A DNA stretch of 64,000 bases. It comes from Marinobacter sp. F3R08 (GTDB lineage: Bacteria; Pseudomonadota; Gammaproteobacteria; Pseudomonadales; Oleiphilaceae). Position 1 is the first letter of the stretch. Every line of letters begins with the position of its first letter. The stretch covers positions 248,001 through 312,000 of the forward strand of contig NZ_JAHKPI010000020.1 in the NCBI RefSeq assembly GCF_018860425.1, read 5' to 3'. The notes beneath the pieces were generated by a model, which did not search any database, was not told the DNA's origin, and saw only the letters and a list, made by a program, of their open reading frames with translations. Of the stretch, positions 43,898 to 53,063 are shown piece after piece. The position numbers were made by a program, and so were the translations under genes.

Positions 43898-46137
43898 GAA
43901 CAGGTTTCCTCTTGGGCACAAAGCTCGGCCAACAGGTATCCGGCATCCACCGGAAGGTGCCGGACCCGGATACCGGTGGCCGCCTCAATCGCCGAGCAGA
44001 TGGCCGGCGCCACCGCCTCAATACCCAGTTCTCCAACTCCTCGAACCGGAAAGCGATCAGTAGTTGGCGTGTTATCCAGGACATCCACACGTTGGTCAGG
44101 CACATCCTGCATGGTGGGAATTATGTACTGGTCCAGGTTGTCAGCAAGGTAGTGCCCTTGCCGGGTCGGCATGTCCTCGCTGAGCGCCATGCCCAGCCCC
44201 ATGATGGCGGCTCCCTCAATCTGGCCGAGATAGCCGGGAGGGTAGATAACACGGCCCGCCGCGGTTATGTGGTGAAGATCAGTCACCCGGACCCGACCGG
44301 TCAGGCGGTCTACGGCAACCCTGGCCACCGTCGAAATCTGCAACTGCAGGTAACGACCCACGGGTTGATTTCCTTCCGGAGCAACAGGAAAGGCCTGACT
44401 GGCATCAATCAAGGTCTGTTCAGGTTGTCCTTTTTCAGCCAGTTCCCTGTAGCTCAGCACCTGGCGCCCCCCGGCGAACAAGCCTCCCGGGCCGCTGTGC
44501 AGTTGATCACGAGGCAGACCGGTCAGCGCTGCGGCCTGATCCCGCACACAATCGTTCCAGCGGGGAAGAATGTCAGCCAGGACACCATGAATCAGAACAG
44601 AGCTGCGCGAAGCACTGGTGGGACCGGAATCCGGCCCCCGCGAGTTCCCCAGCACCACGTCGATATCGCCGGCCACGCAACCCAGGGTCTCACAAACGAG
44701 GCAGGTGATCGCTTCGGCAAGGTTCTGGCCATAGTCGGAGAAGCCAAATTCCAGACGAATCCGGCCTTCAGCGGTCAGACTCACCCGGCCGCCGCCACTG
44801 TCAGGCAGACCGTCGCCGAGTCCGTTACCCTGAGCCCCCATCGCCATACCGGTACCGGTCAGCCAACGCCTGCGGAGATCGGAACCCGCGGGCGCCCAGA
44901 GGGGGGAGGCGCCAGCCTCGGCCAGAACATTGCTCGGCGGTGCAGTCCAGCGCACCACCTGACCCCGGCTTCCGGGCTCATCAACCGTGCGCAGGTTGAT
45001 TCTGCGAAGCTCCATCGGGCACATAGCCAGCTTTTCGGCCAGGGCGTCGATCTGTGATTCCACGGCAAACGTTGCCTGATTCCCGCCAAATCCCCGGAAG
45101 GCTCCGGAAACGCCATTGTTGGTGTAAACCAACCGACCGGAAACAGAATACGCCTCGATCCGGTACAAGGGCGCCGTGGCATGATCCAGGAAGTTTTCCA
45201 GCACTGCCGGCCCCAGGCTTGCATAGGCACCGGTGTCGAGCAGCGCGTCGACACGGTGGGCCAGAATCCGGCCCTGGCGGTCACACCCGGTGGTCATGAT
45301 CATCGACACAGGGTGTCTCTTGATTCCGGTGCGACAGGACTCGAAACGATCCAGATGAATCAGAACCGGGGAACCGGTCTGTAAGGCCAGGATGCCGGCC
45401 GCCGGCTGAATGGTCAGCTCATCCTTACCACCAAATGCGCCCCCCGTCGGGGTTGCCTCCACCGTAACCTGAGAGGGTTTGAGTCCGAGAATGTCGGCCA
45501 GCTGTTCGGCATCACGGTGGCCTGACTGACAACCGACCCGAAAGATCACACCACCGTTGTTATCCGGAATGGCTACGCCACCCTCGGTCTCCATGAACGC
45601 GTGCATTTGCCGGGGCGTCTGATAATGATGCTCCACGATCACCTCACATCGGGCAAAGGCTGCGTCGGTATCGCCCCGCTCGAAGGCCTCCCGGGCCAGA
45701 AGGTTGCTCTCGCCATGCAGGGGAGACATCTGTTCTGCCGTTTCAGCCTGATCGACGACCGCCAGGGGCGCGTAGTCGACATCAATCACCTCCAACGCCG
45801 CCCGAGCCTGCTCCACCGTATCGGCGGCCACCGCCGCAATGGCATCACCCTCATAGCGGACCCGGTCTTCACACAACACAGGCTGATCACGCACTACAAT
45901 GCCGAAGCGGTTCAGGCCCGGCACATCTGCCGCCGTCACTACCGCTCTGACGCCAGGCATCAATCGGGCCCGGGAGGTATCCACCCGCAGCAGACGGGCA
46001 TGCGCGTGCCGACTGCGCAGGATGGCTCCGTGCAATAAACCGGGAAGGTGGTGCTGGTCCGTGGCGTAGCCAAACCGCCCCTCTATACGTTCAAGAACAC
46101 CGGTTCCCGCCATACCGGGCTGGGGTTTAAGTTCCAA
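43894..46137 (-). CDS. Molybdenum hydroxylase large subunit (XdhD-like)
   Basis: 747 residues of the xanthine dehydrogenase/aldehyde oxidase molybdopterin family. GGAFGGKDE, GAFRGFGGNQ and the catalytic Glu in VRGVGELGIEA are present. It is only distantly like XdhB at 56280 and lies closer to the XdhD-type hydroxylases found near purine genes in other bacteria. Placed directly after allA-alc-puuE in the operon. It probably hydroxylates a purine-like or pterin-like ring carbon; the substrate is unknown. Its start overlaps the FAD-subunit gene by 11 bases. Confidence 0.9.
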   Translation of the reverse strand: MELKPQPGMAGTGVLERIEGRFGYATDQHHLPGLLHGAILRSRHAHARLLRVDTSRARLMPGVRAVVTAADVPGLNRFGIVVRDQPVLCEDRVRYEGDAIAAVAADTVEQARAALEVIDVDYAPLAVVDQAETAEQMSPLHGESNLLAREAFERGDTDAAFARCEVIVEHHYQTPRQMHAFMETEGGVAIPDNNGGVIFRVGCQSGHRDAEQLADILGLKPSQVTVEATPTGGAFGGKDELTIQPAAGILALQTGSPVLIHLDRFESCRTGIKRHPVSMIMTTGCDRQGRILAHRVDALLDTGAYASLGPAVLENFLDHATAPLYRIEAYSVSGRLVYTNNGVSGAFRGFGGNQATFAVESQIDALAEKLAMCPMELRRINLRTVDEPGSRGQVVRWTAPPSNVLAEAGASPLWAPAGSDLRRRWLTGTGMAMGAQGNGLGDGLPDSGGGRVSLTAEGRIRLEFGFSDYGQNLAEAITCLVCETLGCVAGDIDVVLGNSRGPDSGPTSASRSSVLIHGVLADILPRWNDCVRDQAAALTGLPRDQLHSGPGGLFAGGRQVLSYRELAEKGQPEQTLIDASQAFPVAPEGNQPVGRYLQLQISTVARVAVDRLTGRVRVTDLHHITAAGRVIYPPGYLGQIEGAAIMGLGMALSEDMPTRQGHYLADNLDQYIIPTMQDVPDQRVDVLDNTPTTDRFPVRGVGELGIEAVAPAICSAIEAATGIRVRHLPVDAGYLLAELCAQEETCS

Positions 46138-46960
46138 GAGCCACCTCCGACAGAAGCTCCGTTGTCATTCGTCGCAACGCCATCCGCAGATGGGCGTCCT
46201 GCCAACCATGAGCGGCCAATTCGCGGTCGATCACCGCCCCGACATCACCCGATGCCAGATCAGCCCGATCATTAACAAACGTTTCCGTCGCCACCAGGCG
46301 AAGCAGACCGCCTTCACCCGATACCGCCAGACGCACCCGATCACCATCATGAACACAAGCCAGGGTCGCGCGGGTCGGACTGAACCTTTCCCGATAGCCG
46401 AGTTTTTCCAGCGAGATCCGCCAACCCCTGCAATCCGGAATCGTAAAGCCGCGCAACAGATCGTCCGATGCCCGCTCCCTCAACCACCGGGAAAATGGCA
46501 GTGCCCGCTCGCCGGTGTGGTTGATGACGTCCACCCGAACATCAAGCGCCATTGCCAGGGCAGACAGATCACCACCCACGATCAGATTCCCGCCCACCGT
46601 TCCCAGGGTCCGGACACCCGGTCCCGCCACCCGGTTCAGAAACATGGCCAGCGGCGGCAGATAGTCCCGAATCAGGGCCTGCCGTGCCAGTTCAGCCAGC
46701 GAGGTCAGCGCACCCACGGTCAGCCCGTTTGGCCCCGCGTCCAGCCCCCGGAAGCCCGGCCAGGATGAATTCAGTGCCACCAGGGTTTCCGGCCAACACT
46801 GATCCCGCTCATGGGTTGGCTGGAGCCAGGTACCTCCAGCGGTATAAGACGCACTGAACTGCCTGGCCAGACTGACCGCCTGGTCGGGAGAATCGGGACG
46901 CAGGACCCGGATTGCTCGTCGCGCGGTCACCGGGTTCAAGTTGGATAGCGAGTCTGACAC
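46127..46960 (-). CDS. Molybdenum hydroxylase FAD-binding subunit
   Basis: 277 residues of the CoxM/XdhB-type FAD domain: YTAGGTWLQP near the start and RTLGTVGGNLIVGGDLSAL for the flavin pyrophosphate, followed by the CO-dehydrogenase-flavoprotein C-terminal domain. Completes the three-subunit hydroxylase with the two genes that follow. It starts nine bases after allA, so ureide and hydroxylase genes share one transcript. Confidence 0.9.
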   Translation of the reverse strand: MSDSLSNLNPVTARRAIRVLRPDSPDQAVSLARQFSASYTAGGTWLQPTHERDQCWPETLVALNSSWPGFRGLDAGPNGLTVGALTSLAELARQALIRDYLPPLAMFLNRVAGPGVRTLGTVGGNLIVGGDLSALAMALDVRVDVINHTGERALPFSRWLRERASDDLLRGFTIPDCRGWRISLEKLGYRERFSPTRATLACVHDGDRVRLAVSGEGGLLRLVATETFVNDRADLASGDVGAVIDRELAAHGWQDAHLRMALRRMTTELLSEVALGT

Positions 46961-46969
46961 GGGGATACC

Positions 46970-47473
46970 TTAACGGTTGGCCAGAATGGGTATGATGGAT
47001 TGTTGCAGGTCGATCTCGTCACAATTTTGACCCGGTCCCTGACGGTCGACCACCAGGTAATCGGCATCGGACGTCATAGGGAGCAACGGCGCGTGCCATG
47101 TGCCCGCATGGTATGTGACCCCTTGATGGCCTTTAACCAGGAAAACCCGCACGGCGGTTTCATCAAAATCGCCCGGCGGTGCGACGACTGCCAGGAAGTC
47201 GACATGGTTCACCGGGATAAACGACTGACTGCCCAGCGGATGACGCTCCATCAGATCTATCTCAAGAGGCACAAGAGGCTGGCCACGAAAAATCGAAAGA
47301 ATGCCCCGGTCTGTAGCACCCGAAAGCGTCACAGTGGACAAGGCATGAAAACGCTCGGTACGTCCCCGGTTAATGGGAAAAGACTCGGCACCATCGGTAT
47401 CAATCACATCCCCGAACGGAGCGAAAGATTCGCGGGTCAAAGGCTCGGCAACAAGGCGTCGGGACTGTCTCAT
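46970..47473 (-). CDS. allA: Ureidoglycolate lyase
   Basis: 167 residues of the AllA cupin-like fold: [50 protein letters not shown] and [13 protein letters not shown]. It splits (S)-ureidoglycolate into glyoxylate and urea, the last step of allantoin use here. The usual DRGGPGNN near the C-terminus reads [12 protein letters not shown]-type overlap with alc. No urease genes lie in the window to use the urea. Confidence 0.95.
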   Translation of the reverse strand: MRQSRRLVAEPLTRESFAPFGDVIDTDGAESFPINRGRTERFHALSTVTLSGATDRGILSIFRGQPLVPLEIDLMERHPLGSQSFIPVNHVDFLAVVAPPGDFDETAVRVFLVKGHQGVTYHAGTWHAPLLPMTSDADYLVVDRQGPGQNCDEIDLQQSIIPILANR

Positions 47474-48495
47474 GACACGGGTTTTCCGAACAGGCGAACG
47501 CGACTGACGCCACCGTCCGGAATGCTGTTGAACCGGATATGGGTAATCGGGCCAAGATCCTCCAGCGCCTGAAACTGATGGATACTGTCTGCCGTCAACG
47601 GCTGCTGATCCATCAAGGTTGGCCAGAACATACTCTGGGTGATCAGAGACTGTGCCGTGCCGGCCCCCTCCTCCACGCAGGCCGCCTGAATGGAGCAGGC
47701 GGCTGGAAAGTTGCCTTTGAAATGCGCCGTATCCACCTCTATGCGTTCAGCAATACCCTTGTGACCGAGGGCCAGAATGCACCAGTCGTTACCGGGCTCA
47801 CGCCGCCGGCGGGTTTCCCAGCCATCGCCCATGTTGAGGCCCCGCCCCGGTCGCAGTAACTTGCGCGGCTCGCCGTAGTGGGCGTCGCTCCAGGCCACCT
47901 GATCTGCGCCATATTCCAGAGCCAGAAGATTCCGGCTCTCACCGTCCGCCAGCATCATTTCCCAGTCACAGAAGGGTTTGCCATAGACGCGCAGGCGTGC
48001 CAGTCCGCCATCCGGGTAGATATGCAGGCGCAGGTGTGTCCAGGGCTGATCGGATTCAATGGCGCAAAACCGGTGATCATTACCACTCAGCCCGGTCGCG
48101 GGCACCAACACTTGCCAGCCGGCGTGTTCATCCGGATCGCCGTCCGGACTGAAACAGGCTTCCAGAGAGGCCGCCGGAGGAAAATTTCCGGTAAAAAAGC
48201 TGGTATCAAAATCAACACCCATCAGAACGCCCGGTATGGCCAGACGCACGATGCACCAGTCGTGACCGGTTGTCCTGCGGCGACGCGTTTCCCAGCCGTC
48301 CATCCACTTGCCATGGTCGTCATAGCGGTCGGGATAGAATACAGGCTGTGCCGGGTCCAGCATGCGATCCCTGGGTGCAAAAAACTCATCTGTCACCCGG
48401 GTCACTTCCGCTCCCAGACTGCGATCTGCCAGATTCAGGCCCAGGCGGGTAAACTCCGGCCCTTCCACAACAGGGGCCACAACAGCATCGGTCAT
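47470..48495 (-). CDS. alc: Allantoicase
   Basis: 341 residues in two homologous jelly-roll repeats, each with a WETRRRR-x-GxDWC segment (about 68-82 and 226-242), [10 protein letters not shown] / [10 protein letters not shown] and a closing RLRVYGKP / RVRLFGKP. Hydrolyses allantoate to ureidoglycolate and urea. It lies between puuE and allA, 15 bases after puuE, so the three consecutive steps are encoded in pathway order. Confidence 0.96.
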   Translation of the reverse strand: MTDAVVAPVVEGPEFTRLGLNLADRSLGAEVTRVTDEFFAPRDRMLDPAQPVFYPDRYDDHGKWMDGWETRRRRTTGHDWCIVRLAIPGVLMGVDFDTSFFTGNFPPAASLEACFSPDGDPDEHAGWQVLVPATGLSGNDHRFCAIESDQPWTHLRLHIYPDGGLARLRVYGKPFCDWEMMLADGESRNLLALEYGADQVAWSDAHYGEPRKLLRPGRGLNMGDGWETRRRREPGNDWCILALGHKGIAERIEVDTAHFKGNFPAACSIQAACVEEGAGTAQSLITQSMFWPTLMDQQPLTADSIHQFQALEDLGPITHIRFNSIPDGGVSRVRLFGKPVS

Positions 48496-48510
48496 TCGAA
48501 CACTCCGGTA

Positions 48511-49443
48511 TCAATCGGGTTGGTAAGGGTGCACCTGCTTCCAGTGACGGGCGATATCAATACGCCGGCACACCCAGACCCGGTCGTGTTGCTGGATATA
48601 ATCAAGAAATCGCTGCAATGCGCGGAACCGGCCCGGACGCCCGACAACCCGACAATGCAGGCCAACTGACATCATTTTCGGAGCCTCCGCACCTTCTTCA
48701 TAAAGCACGTCAAAGCTGTCTTTCAGGTATTGGAAGAACTGCTCTCCGGAATTAAAGCCCTGAGGTGAACAGAAACGCATGTCGTTCGCCTCCAGCGTAT
48801 AGGGCACCACGAGATGGGGTTTCTGTTCGCCTGCGCTGGTCTCGACGGTGGTCCAGAATGGCAGGTCATCACCGTAGTAGTCGCTGTCGTATTCCAGGCC
48901 GCCCTGCTCCACGACAAGCCGGCGTGTATTCGGGCTGTCCCGACCGGTATACCAGCCCAGAGGGGGCTGCCCGGTTAGCTGGGCATGCTGTTCGATCGCC
49001 TGCTCCAGGTACCGGCGCTCTTCCGATTCGCTCATGTCCTGGTAATGAATCCAGCGCTGACCGTGGCAGGCAATTTCGTGGCCGTCGTCCAGGAACGCCT
49101 GAACAACGTCCGGATTACGGGCCAACGCCATGGTGACCCCGAAAATGGTCAGCGGCAGTTCCCGCTTCCGGAATTCTTTCAGAATACGCCAGACACCGGC
49201 ACGGGATCCGTACTCATAGAGGGATTCCATACTCATGTGCCGGTCCCGGTAGGCATCGGCGCCAATGATGTCAGAGAGAAAGGTTTCCGAGTGCTCATCA
49301 CCGTGAAGCACACAGTTTTCCCCACCCTCTTCGTAATTCAGTACAAACTGAACCGCAACCCGGGCATTTCCGGGCCACTGGGCATGGGGCGGATGTTCAC
49401 CGTAGCCCCGCATATCCCTTGGATATGAAACACATGCTTTCAT
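48511..49443 (-). CDS. puuE: Allantoinase, PuuE (polysaccharide-deacetylase fold)
   Basis: 310 residues with YPRDMRGYGEHPPHAQWPG at the start, VLNYEEGGENCVLHGD, FGVTMALARNPDVV, EIACHGQRWIHYQ and GWYTGRDSPNTRR, diagnostic of PuuE allantoinases. This fold is unrelated to amidohydrolase-type AllB. It hydrolyses allantoin to allantoate without metal. Start codon overlaps the stop codon of the TetR gene, which ties regulator and pathway together. Confidence 0.96.
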   Translation of the reverse strand: MKACVSYPRDMRGYGEHPPHAQWPGNARVAVQFVLNYEEGGENCVLHGDEHSETFLSDIIGADAYRDRHMSMESLYEYGSRAGVWRILKEFRKRELPLTIFGVTMALARNPDVVQAFLDDGHEIACHGQRWIHYQDMSESEERRYLEQAIEQHAQLTGQPPLGWYTGRDSPNTRRLVVEQGGLEYDSDYYGDDLPFWTTVETSAGEQKPHLVVPYTLEANDMRFCSPQGFNSGEQFFQYLKDSFDVLYEEGAEAPKMMSVGLHCRVVGRPGRFRALQRFLDYIQQHDRVWVCRRIDIARHWKQVHPYQPD

Positions 49444-50129
49444 TTCGGACTCTCAAGACCACACCCCCGGAGGATCACACCGGTCAGAAACTCCGCCGCA
49501 TGGTCGAAGTCACGCTTCTCGTATTCGGCTTTGTTTTCCACCATCAGGATCTGCACCTGGAAGTCGGCGTAATGTTGGGTTGAAGACCAGATCAGAAAAA
49601 TCAGCTGCACAGGATCAACCGGAGCCATACGTCCGTCATCGATCCAGGACTGGATCACCTCTGCCCTGCCCCGGACCCACTCGCGCATATTGGTACGCAG
49701 ATGATCAAGCAGGAAGGGTGCGCCCTGGATAATTTCCATAGCAAACAACCGGGACGCCAGCGGATACTTGCGTGACATTTCCACCTTGTTCCGGATAAAC
49801 GTCGCCAGGGCTTCCGCGGGGTCATCTTCCGGACTGATCTCGGTGAAGACTTTGTTCCAGCGCGCGAGAATGTCGTCAAACATGGCCCCGTACATGCGCT
49901 TCTTGTTGCTGAAGTAATACAGCACGTTGGACTTTGGCAGCCCGGCCCGTTCGGCAATATTCTGGATCGTTGTACCTTTGTAGCCGTTCAGAGCGAACTC
50001 TTCTTCGGCGGCAATCAGAATCCTTTCCCGGTTACGTTCCCGGATCCTTCCCGGGCGATACGTCCGGCTCTTTCCCTTGCTGTCCTTTTTGACCGCAACG
50101 GAGCTTTCTGCAGCAGAATCGTTTGTCAT
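49440..50129 (-). CDS. RutR-like TetR-family regulator (paralog)
   Basis: 229 residues. A basic N-terminal tail precedes the TetR helix-turn-helix (about 32-80: NGYKGTTIQNIAERAGLPKSN, LYYFSNKKRMY). The C-terminal half follows RutR: SRLFAMEIIQGAP, WIDDGRMAPVDP, LIWSSTQHYADFQVQ. It is first in the operon with puuE-alc-allA, the second molybdenum hydroxylase, an amidohydrolase and 2OG-4, and has its own RutR-like site at 50144-50159. A purine or ureide ligand is likely, complementing RutR's pyrimidine sensing (inference). Confidence 0.92.
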   Translation of the reverse strand: MTNDSAAESSVAVKKDSKGKSRTYRPGRIRERNRERILIAAEEEFALNGYKGTTIQNIAERAGLPKSNVLYYFSNKKRMYGAMFDDILARWNKVFTEISPEDDPAEALATFIRNKVEMSRKYPLASRLFAMEIIQGAPFLLDHLRTNMREWVRGRAEVIQSWIDDGRMAPVDPVQLIFLIWSSTQHYADFQVQILMVENKAEYEKRDFDHAAEFLTGVILRGCGLESPK

Positions 50130-50143
50130 GAGCCTCTCACTTG

Positions 50144-50159
50144 TTGTCCATTTGTTCAG
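50144..50159. promoter_or_regulatory. RutR-like palindrome upstream of the TetR paralog gene
   Basis: TTGTCCA-TT-TGTTCAG, 11 of 14 matches to the RutR consensus, 15 bases before the gene's ATG, suited to autorepression. It touches the stem-loop at 50158-50190. I see no sigma-54 element next to it. Confidence 0.55.
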
Positions 50160-50190
50160 GAGTCCGACAGAAAGATTCTGCCGGACTCCT
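50158..50190. terminator. Stem-loop after the Tsx-like gene
   Basis: Fifteen-base arms AGGAGTCCGACAGAA / TTCTGCCGGACTCCT with one mismatch and a three-base loop. Nine bases beyond the porin stop codon. On the minus strand there is no U-run, so it may be a partial terminator or attenuator before the TetR gene. Confidence 0.55.
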
Positions 50191-50198
50191 GTACAGGA

Positions 50199-50975
50199 TC
50201 AAAAGTGGAATTTCACCAGAGCACTGACGGAGCTCTGATCGTCAATCAGGGTATCGCCAAGACCGTACTTGTTGTTCCAGTACTGGTACTCAATACCGGC
50301 ATAAAGCACGCCCGGCGCACCCCAGAAGTTGCTCACGTCCAGTTTGATCTGGGGTGTGAACTGGAACTCGGACTTGTGATCAGATTGCGCAGTGGACCAG
50401 TCGATGTAGCCGTCGATCAGGAAGAGTGCAGCACCCACCTGCAACGGCGCGCCCCAGGTAACGGTCAGCTGGTAATCGTCACTGACTTGCTCGTTATCAA
50501 CGTAGTAAACAGAGGTATTGAAATAGATAAAGCCAGGCAGATCCCACACCAGCCCCAAGCCACCCATGTAATTGTTGACCTGCGTGCTACCACCGAACTC
50601 GTACTGGGCACCCAGAGTTACGTCCTTGACCGGACCAAAGCTCATGTCCGCGCCTGTCAGCCAGCTGGTGCTCAGGTTGGGTGCAAATTCCCCGTAGACG
50701 TTGTCAGAGCCTTCCACATCGCCCTGACCCTGATCACGGTCGATGAAGAAGAAGGTGCTTCCCCAGTTATGAGCCGTTGCGTTCTCAAAGGTGAAATACG
50801 TGGCTTCGTACTCAAAACCACCATTACCACCGGCGTCGAACTGAACTCCCTGATACTGGTTGCTTTGCAGAATGGAAATGCTGGAACTGCCGAAGAATTT
50901 CTCAGCATGGGCTGCGGGTGCGAAAGAAGCTGCAGCAACACAGCCAGCAATCAGTGTTTTACGAAATGCATTCAT
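50199..50975 (-). CDS. Tsx/OmpK-family outer-membrane nucleoside channel
   Basis: 258 residues from the ATG at 50975 with GAGAGG upstream; longer in-frame starts run into the permease gene. Signal peptide about 1-22 (AHA-EK). The mature protein alternates aromatic and polar residues in about twelve beta strands and ends in Phe (LVKFHF), the outer-membrane assembly signal. FFGSSSISILQSNQY, FFFIDRDQG and IEYQYWNNKYG fit the Tsx-like family of nucleoside-specific channels. 62 bases after the transporter permease; probably in the same transcript. It gives the locus an outer-membrane entry route. Confidence 0.88.
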   Translation of the reverse strand: MNAFRKTLIAGCVAAASFAPAAHAEKFFGSSSISILQSNQYQGVQFDAGGNGGFEYEATYFTFENATAHNWGSTFFFIDRDQGQGDVEGSDNVYGEFAPNLSTSWLTGADMSFGPVKDVTLGAQYEFGGSTQVNNYMGGLGLVWDLPGFIYFNTSVYYVDNEQVSDDYQLTVTWGAPLQVGAALFLIDGYIDWSTAQSDHKSEFQFTPQIKLDVSNFWGAPGVLYAGIEYQYWNNKYGLGDTLIDDQSSVSALVKFHF

Positions 50976-51037
50976 GGTCTTACCTCTCAGGTTACATTCT
51001 TTTTGATACATTGTTGGTGCACGGTGGATCGTTATTG

Positions 51038-51958
51038 TTAGCGTCCTGGCCGATAGGGCTGGCCAAGGGAAAGGGGGGTATTCAAACGGGTTCGGGCCGG
51101 ATTCCAGGACAACAGAATCAGCATCAGAATCGTGACTACGTATGGCAGCATCGCCAGCAGTTCGGTAGAACTCTTCCAGCCGAGGCCCTGCAGAACCAGA
51201 TGCAGAATACTGGCTGCCCCGAACAGGTAGGCGCCCAACACAACTCGCTCGGGCCGCCAAGTAGCAAATACAACCAGCGCCAGGGCTATCCAGCCTCGCC
51301 CGGCCGTCATGTTTTCAGTCCAGAGTGGGGTGTAGGCAAGAGACAGGTACGCACCGGCCAGGCCGGCCATGCCACCCCCGAATGCCACTGCCAGATAGCG
51401 TACAACCAGCACTTTCAGGCCATTGGCATTGGCGGCTTCCGGGTCTTCACCCACTGCCCGCAACAACAGGCCACCACGGGTGTGGCGCAGGAAAATGGCC
51501 ACACCGGCAAAGATAATCAGGGACAGATACACCAGTGGATCCTGATCAAACAGGACACGCCCCAGCACCGGGATGTCGCTCAGAAACGGAATCGCGACAC
51601 GGGTGAAGCCGTCAATGGACTGACCGACAAAGCCGGCCCCAAGGAAGGCACTTAACCCGGTACCGAAAATGGTCAAAGCCAATCCGGCAGCGTACTGATT
51701 GGCCGCCAGGGACACCGCCATGAACGCAAACAGCAGCGACATGCCAATCCCGGCCAATACCGCAGCCGCCACACCGACCACCAGACTGCCACTGGTCAGG
51801 GCCGCGACAAATCCGGCGACGGCACCCATCAGCATCATGCCTTCCTGCCCGAGGTTCAGCACTCCAGAGCGCTCACAGATCAGTTCACCCAGGGCTACCA
51901 GCAACAGCGGAGTTCCCGCAACAACAGTGGCAGCCAGCACGTTCGTCAGCAGTTCCAT
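51038..51958 (-). CDS. Nucleoside/nucleobase ABC importer permease (YufQ type)
   Basis: 306 residues, BPD_transp_2 family, with LGELICERSGVLNLGQEGMMLMGA and MTAGRGWIALALVVFATW. One base separates it from the first permease gene. Third BMP-type transporter of the window. Confidence 0.92.
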   Translation of the reverse strand: MELLTNVLAATVVAGTPLLLVALGELICERSGVLNLGQEGMMLMGAVAGFVAALTSGSLVVGVAAAVLAGIGMSLLFAFMAVSLAANQYAAGLALTIFGTGLSAFLGAGFVGQSIDGFTRVAIPFLSDIPVLGRVLFDQDPLVYLSLIIFAGVAIFLRHTRGGLLLRAVGEDPEAANANGLKVLVVRYLAVAFGGGMAGLAGAYLSLAYTPLWTENMTAGRGWIALALVVFATWRPERVVLGAYLFGAASILHLVLQGLGWKSSTELLAMLPYVVTILMLILLSWNPARTRLNTPLSLGQPYRPGR

Positions 51959-51959
51959 T

Positions 51960-53063
51960 TCAGGCCTCCCCGGAGGCAGTCTTGGCTGCCATGGTGGTTT
52001 GCCGCGCCGGCCGTTTCAGACGGATGCGATAGTGGATAAAGGCGTCACAGGTCAGCAGGTAGAACAGCAGTAATCCCTGGAACAGACCGGTAACAGCCTT
52101 GGGCATATTCATGGCGATCTGGAGCATTTCTCCCCCGATGAAGGTCAGCGCCAGCAGCGCACTGGCAACCACAATGCCCAGGGCATGCATACGACCAAGG
52201 AAAACCACGATGATGGCGGTGTAGCCATACCCGGGAGACACCTGTGGCACGAGTTGACCAATGGGACCAGTGACCTCCGAGGCCCCGGCCAGGCCGGCGG
52301 TGGCGCCACCCACCAGAAAAGCAAACCAGGTCAGACGACGGGCTCCAAACCCGGCGAAAGCGGCGGCCCGATGATCCTGACCTACCACATTGAGCTGAAA
52401 TCCGATGAAACTGCGGGCAAACAGCACCCAGACCACAACCGCCGCCAGCAATCCGAACGCCAGCCCGAGATGCAACCGTGTGCCGGGAATCAAGGCTGGC
52501 AACAGGGCCGAGTCAGCAAACATCACGGACTGGGGAAAGCCAAAACCATAGGGATCTTTGAGAGGTCCATGCACCACATACAGCAGCAGATTCAGTGCGA
52601 TGTAATTGAGCATGATGGTGGTGAGAATTTCGTTGCAATGCAGGTGCGTTTTCAGTCCCGACGCAACCGCTGCCCACAACATTCCAGCCAGGGTTCCCGA
52701 CAGCAGAACCACCGGCAGCACCCAGAAACCGTCGGCATCCACCAGCCAGACAGCCGTGATGCTGGCACCCAACGCCCCCATCAGAAAGTGCCCTTCCGCT
52801 CCGATGTTCCAGAGCTTTGCCCGATAGCAGACCGTCAGACCTGCCGCACACAGAAGTAGCGGCGCCATTTTCAACCCGAGCTCGGCAAGCCCCATCAGGT
52901 CACTGATCGGTGTAATGAAAAAGAACTTCAGACCTTCCACAGGGTCCTTGCCCATCGACAGAAAGAGGCAGAAGCCGGTAATGATGGTCAGTATCAGGGC
53001 GAGCAGTGGCGACGCCCACTTCATCAAAGAGGAATCAACGGGACGACGCTCAAGCAGCAACAT
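51960..53063 (-). CDS. Nucleoside/nucleobase ABC importer permease (YufP type)
   Basis: 367 residues (an ATG at 53024 is an alternative start). BPD_transp_2 family with YRAKLWNIGAEGHFLMGALGA and HLHCNEILTTIMLNYIA. It overlaps the ATPase gene by 14 bases. Forms the heterodimer with the permease encoded next. Confidence 0.92.
   Translation of the reverse strand: MLLLERRPVDSSLMKWASPLLALILTIITGFCLFLSMGKDPVEGLKFFFITPISDLMGLAELGLKMAPLLLCAAGLTVCYRAKLWNIGAEGHFLMGALGASITAVWLVDADGFWVLPVVLLSGTLAGMLWAAVASGLKTHLHCNEILTTIMLNYIALNLLLYVVHGPLKDPYGFGFPQSVMFADSALLPALIPGTRLHLGLAFGLLAAVVVWVLFARSFIGFQLNVVGQDHRAAAFAGFGARRLTWFAFLVGGATAGLAGASEVTGPIGQLVPQVSPGYGYTAIIVVFLGRMHALGIVVASALLALTFIGGEMLQIAMNMPKAVTGLFQGLLLFYLLTCDAFIHYRIRLKRPARQTTMAAKTASGEA

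Noticed and set aside
50199..51260. Longer version of the Tsx-like porin starting at 51260
   Set aside because: The extension lies inside the permease gene; a signal peptide begins at the ATG at 50975.
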